A stretch of DNA of 24,378 nucleotides from Bacteroidota bacterium (lineage in GTDB: Bacteria > Bacteroidota > Bacteroidia > Bacteroidales > Lentimicrobiaceae): assembly GCA_023428585.1 (NCBI GenBank), contig JAEYXG010000226.1, forward strand, positions 1 through 24,378. Direction: 5' to 3'. Both the position numbers and the translations under genes were made by a program. This document shows, one piece after another, positions 15,672-22,512 of this stretch; position 1 is the first letter of the stretch; every line of letters begins with the position of its first letter. Below the pieces are notes generated by a model. That model had not been told where the DNA came from and did not search any database. It saw only the letters and a list, made by a program, of their open reading frames with translations.

Positions 15672-16364
15672 TTATTCAAGGTTATCTTCATCTGCCATAA
15701 AAACATACAATTCCTTCGGACCATGCCCTAGCGGCAACATTATCTTTTCAATTTCATCTGATCGCCCATTTCCTGAAATAATTGAAATCATTGAAGGTAG
15801 CTTATAATTATACTTACGTCTTATAAAGTCAAGTGCATGTTTAATATCCAGAACAACCTGAGATGTAAACGCTATTACAATGTGGATATCAGCGGTAAAT
15901 GGCAATCTGCGGCCCGACTCCTGTGCAGAGCTGACAAGCACACTACCGGTACGTGCTATCAAGCACTCACATCCGGTAACAGCTATTTTATGAAAAGCCG
16001 CATTTGCATTGTTATTATATACTTCTACACCTGCGTGCCTTAGCAATCCTATTAATAACTCATCATTGCAACATGCTTCACTCCACTTGTTTTCTATGAA
16101 TAAGGCACTAACCTTTTTCAACATGTCCTCAGGTGATTTACAATAGATAAAATTGGCACCTAATTCAGAAAGCTCATAAGCAAACTGAACGTCCTTTTCC
16201 TCTTCTATCTTGGTATAAACCGACGATTCAATGTCCAAATCAGGGTATGGACTATCAGAAGGCTCTAGTAATGCGTGTCGAACCTTCTTAAGAACCTTTT
16301 CACGTGAAGTACTGTCCTTTAAGGATTCCGACTGACCTGATATGTTGCTTTTCATAACTGCCAT
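15672..16364 (-). CDS. LUD domain protein, LutC/YkgG-like
   Basis: This 230-residue protein has a LUD domain, the fold of LutC in the LutABC lactate oxidation complex. Recognisable elements are an N-terminal helical part, the GCECLIARTGSVLVSSAQESGRRL segment (about 129-152), and C-terminal ISIISGNGRSDEIEKIMLPLGHGPKELYVFM, which corresponds to the LutC 'ISGPSATADIE...GVHGPREL' stretch. The usual SGPS is SGNG here. No LutA or LutB iron-sulfur partner is present, and the gene sits between ftsH and DUF2007 in a membrane-biogenesis operon, so a role in lactate oxidation is doubtful. A second ATG three codons in (16355) is an alternative start. Confidence 0.8.
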   Translation of the reverse strand: MAVMKSNISGQSESLKDSTSREKVLKKVRHALLEPSDSPYPDLDIESSVYTKIEEEKDVQFAYELSELGANFIYCKSPEDMLKKVSALFIENKWSEACCNDELLIGLLRHAGVEVYNNNANAAFHKIAVTGCECLIARTGSVLVSSAQESGRRLPFTADIHIVIAFTSQVVLDIKHALDFIRRKYNYKLPSMISIISGNGRSDEIEKIMLPLGHGPKELYVFMADEDNLE

Positions 16365-16387
16365 CTAATTAAAAGTTATGAAGATAC

Positions 16388-17491
16388 TTACTTTTCCTCA
16401 GCAAGTTTTGATTTTTCTTCTTCCTTTTCACTCTTTGACTCCTCATCAGTATTCTTAACTACAGGTTCATCACCTGTATTTGCCAGAATATCTTCGCTGC
16501 CATCAACATTGGGCTGTTCTTCAGTATCAGTTCTTTCAGGCATAGGTTCATGGAACTCTTCAAATGCCCTTTTACCAAATATAATCTCTAGGTCCTCTCT
16601 AAATATAACCTCCTTCTTGAGCAGCATCTCAGCCAATTGTGTCAACTTTTCCTTATTTTCTAGGAGCAATATTTTAGCACGTTCATAAGCTTCTTCAATA
16701 ATCTTCTTGACTTCTATATCTATAATCTGAGCTGTGGCTTCACTGTATGGTTTGGTGAATGAATATTCTTGCTGACCTGTAGAGTCATAGTAACTAACAT
16801 TGCCAATCTCTTTATTCAAGCCGAAATAAACAACCATTGCCATTGCCTGCTTAGTCACTTTTTCCAGATCATTTAATGCACCTGTTGTAATTTTACCAAA
16901 CATGATCTCTTCTGATGCCCTGCCTCCCAGAGTAGCTGTCAGCTCATCAAACATCTGTTCGTAATTGGTCAATTGTCTCTCCTCGGGCAAATACCATGCT
17001 GCGCCCAATGCTTTTCCACGCGGCACTATAGTCACTTTAATAAGTGGATGGGCAAATTCAAGTAACCAGCTAACGGTAGCATGACCGGCTTCATGGTAGG
17101 CTATTATCTTTTTTTCGTTTGGTGCAATGATCTTGTTCCGTTTTTCAAGACCACCAACAATACGATCAATGGCATCCATAAAATCTTGCTTCTCAATTTC
17201 TGTCTTGTTCCTACGGGCTGCAATCAATGCCGCTTCATTACAAACATTTGCTATATCAGCACCGGAAAAACCAGGCGTTTGTTTTGCAAGGAAGTCGATG
17301 CTAACCGTTGAAGCACTTTTAAGAGGTTTCATATGGACTTTAAAGATTGCCTTCCGCTCTTCAAGATCAGGCAATTCAACGTTTATCTGACGGTCAAATC
17401 TACCGGCTCTCAACAATGCCCTATCGAGGATGTCAGCTCTGTTTGTTGCTGCAAGGATTATAACACCAGCATTTGTGGCGAATCCATCCAT
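16388..17491 (-). CDS. ftsH: FtsH C-terminal fragment (SRH and zinc protease), 367 residues
   Basis: This is the portion readable after the internal stop, beginning at a conserved methionine in LLTEMDGF. It holds the second region of homology (TNRADILDRALLRAGRFDR), the lid, HEAGH at fragment residues 133-137, the downstream aspartate segment ALNDLEKVTKQA, and the charged tail. It lacks Walker A, the membrane segments and 30 residues after the stop, so alone it could not be an ATP-driven protease. No Shine-Dalgarno or promoter box is visible before this ATG. Confidence 0.85.
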   Translation of the reverse strand: MDGFATNAGVIILAATNRADILDRALLRAGRFDRQINVELPDLEERKAIFKVHMKPLKSASTVSIDFLAKQTPGFSGADIANVCNEAALIAARRNKTEIEKQDFMDAIDRIVGGLEKRNKIIAPNEKKIIAYHEAGHATVSWLLEFAHPLIKVTIVPRGKALGAAWYLPEERQLTNYEQMFDELTATLGGRASEEIMFGKITTGALNDLEKVTKQAMAMVVYFGLNKEIGNVSYYDSTGQQEYSFTKPYSEATAQIIDIEVKKIIEEAYERAKILLLENKEKLTQLAEMLLKKEVIFREDLEIIFGKRAFEEFHEPMPERTDTEEQPNVDGSEDILANTGDEPVVKNTDEESKSEKEEEKSKLAEEK

Positions 17492-17581
17492 TTCAGTAAG
17501 TAGCTGATTCAGCGTGTTCTCACGTTCATCATTTGCTCCTGTTATTTGATTCCTGCCCCTTGCTCTACCAATTGCATCTAT

Positions 17582-18475
17582 TTAATCAATAAAGATAATA
17601 CATGGCGACTTCTCCTTAGCTTGCTTGAATAAATCGCGCACACGTGATGCTCCTACACCAACAAACATCTCAACAAAGTCAGATCCTGACAGAGAGAAGA
17701 ATGGAACTTTGGCTTCACCGGCTACTGCTTTTGCCAATAATGTTTTCCCGGTGCCAGGAGGACCTACCAAAAGAGCGCCTTTTGGAATCTTGCCTCCCAA
17801 AGTAGTATACTTCTTGGGATTTTTCAAGAAATCAACTATCTCCATGATTTCCACCTTCGCCTCTTCCAATCCTGCAACATCACTAAAGTTGATATTAACG
17901 TGAGTATCTTTATCAAAGAGTTGTGCTTTTGATTTACCTATGTTGAATATCTGTCCTCCGCCGCCCGAACCCCGGCTCATCATCCTCATGATAAAAAACC
18001 ATGCAACAACCAATATTAGTAATGGGAACAACCAAGTAAAAGCATCACTCCAATTCCTTCGCGTTTCATTAGTAATATATACAGGGTCAGTAGAGTCTAC
18101 CTGAGCTTCGGTAAAATCCTTTTCAAAATTTTCTACCGAACCAATCTTGTATATATATTGAGGGCCAGGAGTAGTACCAAACTTCTCACTTGGACGGACC
18201 TCTTTATATTTGGCTAGTTTAAGACTATCGGATTTAATATAGATTTCAACGAATTCCTTATTAACAAGTATTACTTTATTAACGTGTTTGGCCTGAAGCA
18301 TTTTTTTCACTTCACCCCACCCTACCTCTTTGGTTGTATTATTCCAACTCATAAACTGCATACCGATTATGAGCACAGCTAATAAAATATAAATCCAGTA
18401 AAAACCGAATTTAGGTTTTAGCGATTTAGGCTTATTTATGCCACTATTTTGTTTCTTATTAGTTTCTTGATCCAT
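17582..18475 (-). CDS. ftsH: FtsH N-terminal fragment (membrane anchor, periplasmic domain, Walker A), 297 residues
   Basis: This is the translated portion before the TAA. It has a cytoplasmic Lys-rich leader, TM1, the periplasmic domain (about 45-145), TM2, the glycine-rich linker GGGGQIFNIG, NINFSDVAGLEEAK, Walker A and the pore loop, and it stops at FID. Without Walker B glutamate, sensor and arginine-finger parts it cannot hydrolyse ATP. It could in principle still insert in the membrane and mix with full-length subunits if these exist elsewhere. Confidence 0.85.
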   Translation of the reverse strand: MDQETNKKQNSGINKPKSLKPKFGFYWIYILLAVLIIGMQFMSWNNTTKEVGWGEVKKMLQAKHVNKVILVNKEFVEIYIKSDSLKLAKYKEVRPSEKFGTTPGPQYIYKIGSVENFEKDFTEAQVDSTDPVYITNETRRNWSDAFTWLFPLLILVVAWFFIMRMMSRGSGGGGQIFNIGKSKAQLFDKDTHVNINFSDVAGLEEAKVEIMEIVDFLKNPKKYTTLGGKIPKGALLVGPPGTGKTLLAKAVAGEAKVPFFSLSGSDFVEMFVGVGASRVRDLFKQAKEKSPCIIFID

Positions 18476-18481
18476 GATTGT

Positions 18482-18904
18482 TTATAAAGCCTCAGCAGAC
18501 TTATTTTTCTTTGTACGTTTTGGTTTTTCAGGTTCAGGAGTTAGTTGTTTGATCCCGGCATCGGCCCATAGCTCTTCGAGACGATAGTATTTCCTGTTAC
18601 CTTCCTGAAATATATGAATAACAACATCTACATAATCCAATAAAATCCATTCTGAATTTTCAAATCCCTCTTTCTTCCACACATTCAATCCTACGGCTTT
18701 CTTGATTTCAACTTGCACAGACTCTGCAATCGCTTCCACCTGAGCACGTGAATTACCGTGACATACCAAAAAGAAATCAGCAACAGCATTTTTGATGCTG
18801 CGCAAATCTATCTGTACTACATCCTCACCCTTCTTTTCAAATATTCCTTCAGCTGCAATATTCACCAGCATTTCTGAGGCTGATTTGATTTTTTTAGTCA
18901 CCAT
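18482..18904 (-). CDS. rsfS: Ribosomal silencing factor RsfS
   Basis: RsfS binds ribosomal protein uL14 and blocks joining of the 30S and 50S subunits when nutrients are low. This 140-residue protein has the full RsfS core: EGIFEKKGEDVVQIDLRSIKNAVADFFLVCHGNSRAQVEAIAESV, then GFENSEWILLDYVDVVIHIFQEGNRKYYRLEELW, matching the family's 'ADYFVIATGxSxxQ' and 'GWVLLDxGDVVVHVFxxExRxxYxLExLW'. It has an extra Lys/Glu-rich tail of about 20 residues. It is first in the operon leading into ftsH (6-base gap), as in other Bacteroidota. A TAACTTTG box 25 bases upstream supports the ATG at 18904. Confidence 0.93.
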   Translation of the reverse strand: MVTKKIKSASEMLVNIAAEGIFEKKGEDVVQIDLRSIKNAVADFFLVCHGNSRAQVEAIAESVQVEIKKAVGLNVWKKEGFENSEWILLDYVDVVIHIFQEGNRKYYRLEELWADAGIKQLTPEPEKPKRTKKNKSAEAL

Positions 18905-18920
18905 AGGCTGTTTTTAATTT

Positions 18921-18936
18921 TACTTTTGCAAAGTTA
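18921..18936. promoter_or_regulatory. Abutting divergent -7 elements between rsfS and birA
   Basis: TACTTTTG (18921-18928) reads on the plus strand toward birA. TAACTTTG reads on the minus strand toward rsfS and occupies 18929-18936, so the two boxes touch at a TTTGCAAA centre. The minus-strand box is 25 bases from the rsfS ATG; the plus-strand box would leave a birA leader of about 95 bases. No -33 element is evident for either. Confidence 0.45.
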
Positions 18937-19027
18937 ATCAATTTCTTATGTGCAGTAATAAGCCAATACTTGCGTATTTGCTTTATATGAATAGTCATCA
19001 ACAATTGTACCGATTTAATGTTGCATT

Positions 19028-19789
19028 ATGGATATTGTAAATATATTTCCTGAATATGTCGTTTATGAACTAACTGAAGTTGATTCAACCAATAAATATG
19101 TTGAGCGTCAAATAGGTTCCACTTCATTTGCCGAAGGATCAGTGATTTTCACCAACAACCAGACAGCTGGAATAGGACAGGGTGAAAATAAGTGGGAAAG
19201 TGAACCATTCATGAACCTCATCGCCACCACGTTGTTAAATCCATCATTCCTTAGCCCTACTGATCAATTCTACCTTACTATGGTTGTATCTTTGGCAACC
19301 TGTGAAACTGTAGATTCCCTTCTTAAAAACAACAGTTCATTAATAAAATGGCCTAACGATATTTATATCGAACACCGCAAAGTTGCAGGGATTTTAATTA
19401 AGAATTATATCATGGGCCAAAGTGTCTCCACAACTATTGCCGGTATAGGACTAAATGTAAATCAAACTAAATTCAACTTTGCTCCAAATGCAACTTCTTT
19501 AAAATTATTAAGTGGACAAAACTATGACATACCGTCTGTACTGACAAAATGGCATACTTTAATAGCAGAATTTTATCAAAAACTTAAAGATGATAAGTTT
19601 GCACTTCGTAATTTATATCTAACGAAGCTGTATTTAAAAGATCAATTTATTGAATATACAATAAATGACAGGAAGGTTACAGCAACCATAACTGGAATAG
19701 ACCAACATGGACAGCTTGAACTGGCAGATGTTTCAGGGAAAATTTATACTTGTGGCTTAAAGGAGGTTGTGTTCCCCATTCTCAGGTAA
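19028..19789 (+). CDS. birA: Biotin--[acetyl-CoA-carboxylase] ligase
   Basis: This 253-residue biotin protein ligase forms biotinyl-AMP and transfers biotin to the acceptor lysine of carboxylases. The nucleotide-binding loop is GIGQGENKW (48-56), corresponding to GRGRxGRxW of E. coli BirA and close to the GQGQ form of Bacteroidota. KWPNDIYI (107-114) and the catalytic lysine region RKVAGILI (117-124, K118) are intact. VDSTNKY (18-24) forms part of the biotin pocket. There is no N-terminal helix-turn-helix, so it is a monofunctional ligase and not a repressor. The stop overlaps the convergent SRPBCC gene by 33 bases. It is divergent from rsfS. Confidence 0.93.
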   Translation: MDIVNIFPEYVVYELTEVDSTNKYVERQIGSTSFAEGSVIFTNNQTAGIGQGENKWESEPFMNLIATTLLNPSFLSPTDQFYLTMVVSLATCETVDSLLKNNSSLIKWPNDIYIEHRKVAGILIKNYIMGQSVSTTIAGIGLNVNQTKFNFAPNATSLKLLSGQNYDIPSVLTKWHTLIAEFYQKLKDDKFALRNLYLTKLYLKDQFIEYTINDRKVTATITGIDQHGQLELADVSGKIYTCGLKEVVFPILR

Positions 19790-20194
19790 TTGTGTTTCAC
19801 AAACTTCCTTAATCTTATTTGCAAGAATATTAACAAAATTAGCCAAAGGTTTAGAGGCAATCATCTTGAGCATCATATTAAGATCTGCATTCAGCTGCAG
19901 CCTTAAATCTGTTTTGTTGTCTCCAAGAGGATTAAGAAAACACTGGAGATTAAAGTTAAACGGTGATTTCCCTTCAGAAACAATTGCTATATGACTATAT
20001 TGATTTTTCTGCTCATATCTCATACCAAGGGTAGCCATATTCTGAATATTAAAGCTACAATGCTCACTATCTGACTCCCATTCTGACACCTGAGGAGGCA
20101 TGAGACTTTTGAAATTATTGAAGTCTGACAAAAAATCAAATATCAGTTTAATATTCCTGGGAATGTCTACTTGTTCACTTTCAAAAGTTGTCAT
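19757..20194 (-). CDS. SRPBCC-fold (START/polyketide-cyclase-like) protein
   Basis: This 145-residue protein has the pattern of a small SRPBCC ligand-binding domain. It opens FESEQVDIPRNIKLIFDFLSDFNNFKSLMP, where strand one and the two short helices 'IFDFLSD..NF..LMP' are diagnostic. It then shows alternating strands (YEQKNQYSHIAIVSEGKSPF, TDLRLQLNADLN) and a long C-terminal helix (PLANFVNILANKIKEVCET). Its ligand is unknown. An earlier ATG at 20236 would overlap pyrE and add residues foreign to the family, so I use 20194, 13 bases after the pyrE stop. It is co-directional with pyrE and probably shares its transcript. Its last 33 bases are antisense to the end of birA. Confidence 0.78.
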   Translation of the reverse strand: MTTFESEQVDIPRNIKLIFDFLSDFNNFKSLMPPQVSEWESDSEHCSFNIQNMATLGMRYEQKNQYSHIAIVSEGKSPFNFNLQCFLNPLGDNKTDLRLQLNADLNMMLKMIASKPLANFVNILANKIKEVCETQLPENGEHNLL

Positions 20195-20207
20195 AAAAAA
20201 ATTACCA

Positions 20208-20849
20208 TTATTTGCCCCATCCTTCAGGATTCTCACGCCAACTAACCAGTGAGAGTTTATCTGATTCCTTGATATATTTCATATCCAATGCATACTTAAT
20301 CAAGTGATTATAGTCAGTAAGGGTATGAAGTATACAATTTTCTTCTTTAAAATTGGTAGTAGCCGATTCTAGCCCATAGGTAAAAATAGCAACCATTCCT
20401 TTTACATTGCATCCTGCTTCACGCAATGCTCTAACAGCAGCAAGACTACTTTGCCCCGTTGAAACCAAATCCTCAATAACAACAACCGATTGACCAGACT
20501 CTACAACTCCTTCAATTTGATTTGACATACCGTGGTCCTTCTTGGTTGATCTTACATACGCAAATGGCAGGCCCAATTCCTGCGCTACCAAAACACCATG
20601 TGCAATAGCACCTGTTGCTACTCCTGCAACTAAATCAAGCTCACCAAATTCTTCCCTTATTAATTTGGAGAATTCCTGTCGAATGTAGGTCCTGATTTTA
20701 GGATAGGATAAAATTTTACGGTTATCACAATAAATTGGTGATTTTATTCCTGAACTCCATGTAAATGGATTATTATTGTCCAATTTTATTGCCTTTATTT
20801 GCAATAGAAATTCCGCTGTTTCAAGCGCTATAGTTTCATTGATACTCAT
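20208..20849 (-). CDS. pyrE: Orotate phosphoribosyltransferase
   Basis: PyrE joins orotate and PRPP to give OMP, the fifth step of de novo pyrimidine synthesis. This 213-residue protein has the opening FTWSSGIKSPIYCDNR (29-44), the flexible catalytic loop STKKDHG (101-107), and the PRPP-binding signature VVVIEDLVSTGQS (122-134). The frame extends upstream to 20969, but those 40 residues are antisense to the NUDIX gene and match nothing in PyrE, so I choose the ATG at 20849. A TACATTTG box lies only 4 bases before this ATG, which would make the message leaderless. No other pyr genes are present. Confidence 0.93.
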   Translation of the reverse strand: MSINETIALETAEFLLQIKAIKLDNNNPFTWSSGIKSPIYCDNRKILSYPKIRTYIRQEFSKLIREEFGELDLVAGVATGAIAHGVLVAQELGLPFAYVRSTKKDHGMSNQIEGVVESGQSVVVIEDLVSTGQSSLAAVRALREAGCNVKGMVAIFTYGLESATTNFKEENCILHTLTDYNHLIKYALDMKYIKESDKLSLVSWRENPEGWGK

Positions 20850-20853
20850 GCAG

Positions 20854-20861
20854 CAAATGTA
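20854..20861 (-). promoter_or_regulatory. Candidate -7 element for pyrE, overlapping the NUDIX start codon
   Basis: The minus strand reads TACATTTG (TAnnTTTG), 4 bases upstream of the pyrE ATG. It covers the NUDIX ATG at 20857-20859. A transcript from it would begin at or next to the pyrE start codon. Confidence 0.45.
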
Positions 20862-21456
20862 CAAAGTTTTTACTTCAGATAAACTAATTATACTAACAAC
20901 TGACCCGACAGAATTTTCTGACAAACCTGATAGTACAGTAATAGAAGCCGGTTCAAGGAAAAAGATCAAAGAAGCATATAGTGATTTTATAAATGATCAT
21001 TATTCGCAAACTCTGATACTATATAACAACCAAAATCTTGAAAGATTGCTTGATGAGTTTATTTCTCATTTTTGGTATGTTGAAGCTGCCGGTGGTATGG
21101 TATATAATTCTTTAGGAGATCGTTTATTTATCTATCGATTTGGAAAATGGGATTTGCCAAAGGGAAAAATTGAAAAGAATGAAACCCATAGTGAGGCTGC
21201 TCTTAGGGAGGTACATGAAGAAACCGGTCTTCAGGAGGTAAGTATTGTTGAAGAAATATCTTCAACTTTCCATATATTCGATTTTAAAGGTAAAAAGGTT
21301 CTAAAAAGGACATATTGGTTTAAAATGACTTTCACCGGTACTGCTGAGCCAAAACCACAATTGGAAGAAGATATTACTAAAGCCATTTGGGTTGCAAAGG
21401 ATAAAATGAATATGATCCTGCAAAACACCTATGCTTCACTAAAAACTATCCTCTAA
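20857..21456 (+). CDS. NUDIX hydrolase
   Basis: This 199-residue NUDIX hydrolase cleaves nucleoside diphosphate-linked compounds using a divalent metal. The Nudix box is complete at residues 103-125: G103, E109, then REVHEETGL (117-125), exactly G-x5-E-x7-REUxEExGU. The preceding AAGGMVYN and GKWDLPKGK strands are typical. The first 70 residues (MYKVFTSDKLIIL...) form an extra N-terminal region seen in Bacteroidota members. Possible starts are 20848 and 20857; I prefer 20857 because MYKVF fits the family opening. Start codons of this gene and the divergent pyrE are only seven bases apart, so its promoter must lie inside pyrE. The substrate is not predictable. Confidence 0.88.
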   Translation: MYKVFTSDKLIILTTDPTEFSDKPDSTVIEAGSRKKIKEAYSDFINDHYSQTLILYNNQNLERLLDEFISHFWYVEAAGGMVYNSLGDRLFIYRFGKWDLPKGKIEKNETHSEAALREVHEETGLQEVSIVEEISSTFHIFDFKGKKVLKRTYWFKMTFTGTAEPKPQLEEDITKAIWVAKDKMNMILQNTYASLKTIL

Positions 21457-21483
21457 CTCCAATGGTGATGTCTTGATTAATAC

Positions 21484-21945
21484 TTATGGGAGTATTATTC
21501 CTGAAGGAATAAATGCACTTACATCACCTCCATTTTTATACACATCCCTTATTATTGAAGAGTTAATGGAAGTATATTCAGGGGTAGAAAGCAGGAATAC
21601 CGTTTCTATGGCAGGATACAATCTTTTATTAACCTGCCCGACAGTTCTTTCAAATTCAAAATCGGCTGATGTCCTTAATCCTCTGAGCAAATACTGGGCA
21701 TTTACTTTCCTGCAATAATCAACTGTGAGGCCGGAATAGTAATCAACACGAATATTATTGCAATCCTCAAATGTCTGTAATATCCAGTTCATCCTTTCTT
21801 CAAGGGTAAACTGGTTCTTTTTCTCAATATTCTGACCGATAGCAATAATAATCTCATCAAACATGGGAATAGCCCTTCTGATGATATTTTCATGACCGAG
21901 AGTAATAGGGTCAAATGATCCGGGAAAGACAGCTCTTTTAAACAT
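21484..21945 (-). CDS. coaD: Phosphopantetheine adenylyltransferase
   Basis: CoaD transfers AMP from ATP to 4'-phosphopantetheine, the penultimate step of coenzyme A synthesis. This 153-residue protein carries the nucleotidyltransferase motif GSFDPITLGH (9-18), FTLEERMNW, the YLLRGLRTSADFEFE segment, and the closing SINSSIIRDVYKNGGDVSAFIP, which includes the SSxxR-type ATP-binding motif. Length fits the family (about 155-165). It is the last gene of the operon, 15 bases after rsmD, and converges on the NUDIX gene with a 27-base gap. No clear terminator was found; a weak 6-base hairpin (AATACT/AGTATT, 21479-21496) straddles the stop. Confidence 0.94.
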   Translation of the reverse strand: MFKRAVFPGSFDPITLGHENIIRRAIPMFDEIIIAIGQNIEKKNQFTLEERMNWILQTFEDCNNIRVDYYSGLTVDYCRKVNAQYLLRGLRTSADFEFERTVGQVNKRLYPAIETVFLLSTPEYTSINSSIIRDVYKNGGDVSAFIPSGIILP

Positions 21946-21960
21946 TGAAGAAGAATTTAT

Positions 21961-22512
21961 TTATTGATCTGTATTATCAGGTGTTGTAAAAATACTGAAA
22001 TTAACACTTCCATAATGCCGATGCTGTAAAAAACCCATCATCTTGCTATAGTCTGACTTGCCTGAATGTTCAAGTATAAGCCAGCCTCCGGGTTTAAGTA
22101 GTTTTCTTCCTATAACCATTTCAGGAATTGCATCAATACCCGGCAAATCATATGGCGGATCACAAAAAATAATATCATAATTATTCTGTGTATTCTGCAG
22201 ATATCGAAAAGCATCTGATCTGAAGGCCAAAATCGCTTCAAATTCCAGTTCTTTTGATGTTTTACGAATAAAATCAACACACCGCAATTCAGTATCAACA
22301 CTTGTAACTCCCAAAGCACCTCTGGAAGCAAACTCGTATGTGATACTCCCGGTTCCGGCAAATAAATCAAGCACCATTATTTCATCCAGATTAAAATTAT
22401 TATCCAGTATATTAAACAGTGCCTCCTTAGCCATATCCGTAGTAGGGCGAACAGGTAGATTCTTTGGAGGATTTATTTTTCGACTTTTATGGGATCCACT
22501 TATAATTCGCAT
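21961..22512 (-). CDS. rsmD: 16S rRNA (guanine966-N2)-methyltransferase RsmD
   Basis: RsmD methylates N2 of G966 in 16S rRNA during 30S assembly. This 183-residue Rossmann methyltransferase opens with MRIISGSHKSRKINPP and PVRPTTDMAKEALFNIL, both typical of RsmD. The SAM-binding loop is LDLFAGTGSI (48-57) and the catalytic DPPY is at 118-121. Its start lies inside the 3' end of the DUF3822 gene (13-base overlap), suggesting translational coupling. coaD follows after 15 bases; the rsmD-coaD pairing is widespread in bacteria, which supports both calls. Confidence 0.92.
   Translation of the reverse strand: MRIISGSHKSRKINPPKNLPVRPTTDMAKEALFNILDNNFNLDEIMVLDLFAGTGSITYEFASRGALGVTSVDTELRCVDFIRKTSKELEFEAILAFRSDAFRYLQNTQNNYDIIFCDPPYDLPGIDAIPEMVIGRKLLKPGGWLILEHSGKSDYSKMMGFLQHRHYGSVNFSIFTTPDNTDQ

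Larger units (their letters stand above)
16388..18475 (-). pseudogene. ftsH: ftsH, ATP-dependent zinc metalloprotease, interrupted by an in-frame TAA at the Walker B glutamate
   Basis: FtsH is a membrane-anchored AAA+ protease that degrades misfolded membrane proteins and key regulators. Here the frame is open over 696 codons except for a TAA at 17582-17584 (codon 298). The flanking residues read PCIIFID-stop-IDAIGRARGR, whereas the invariant family sequence is FIDEIDA, so GAA to TAA, a single base change, replaces the Walker B glutamate. All other marks are intact: TM1 about 24-44, TM2 about 146-165, Walker A GPPGTGKT 238-245, pore loop FVG 271-273, arginine-finger region ALLRAGRFDR, zinc motif HEAGH at 461-465, and an acidic/lysine-rich tail. 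No other lesion is seen, which points to a very recent mutation, a sequence error, or readthrough. Since TAA, TAG and TGA all end normal genes here, code reassignment is unlikely. The gene starts 6 bases after rsfS. Confidence 0.9.

Noticed and set aside
16388..18475. Stop codon reassignment (TAA as sense) to explain ftsH
   Set aside because: TAA ends several ordinary genes here (for example the M3 peptidase, birA and coaD), so TAA is a normal stop.
20776..20856. Longer NUDIX starts at 20776 or 20848
   Set aside because: 20776 lies well inside pyrE on the other strand. 20848 is possible but MYKVF at 20857 matches the family opening.
20850..20969. Longer pyrE start at 20969
   Set aside because: It would be antisense to the first 38 codons of NUDIX, and the residues do not resemble PyrE.
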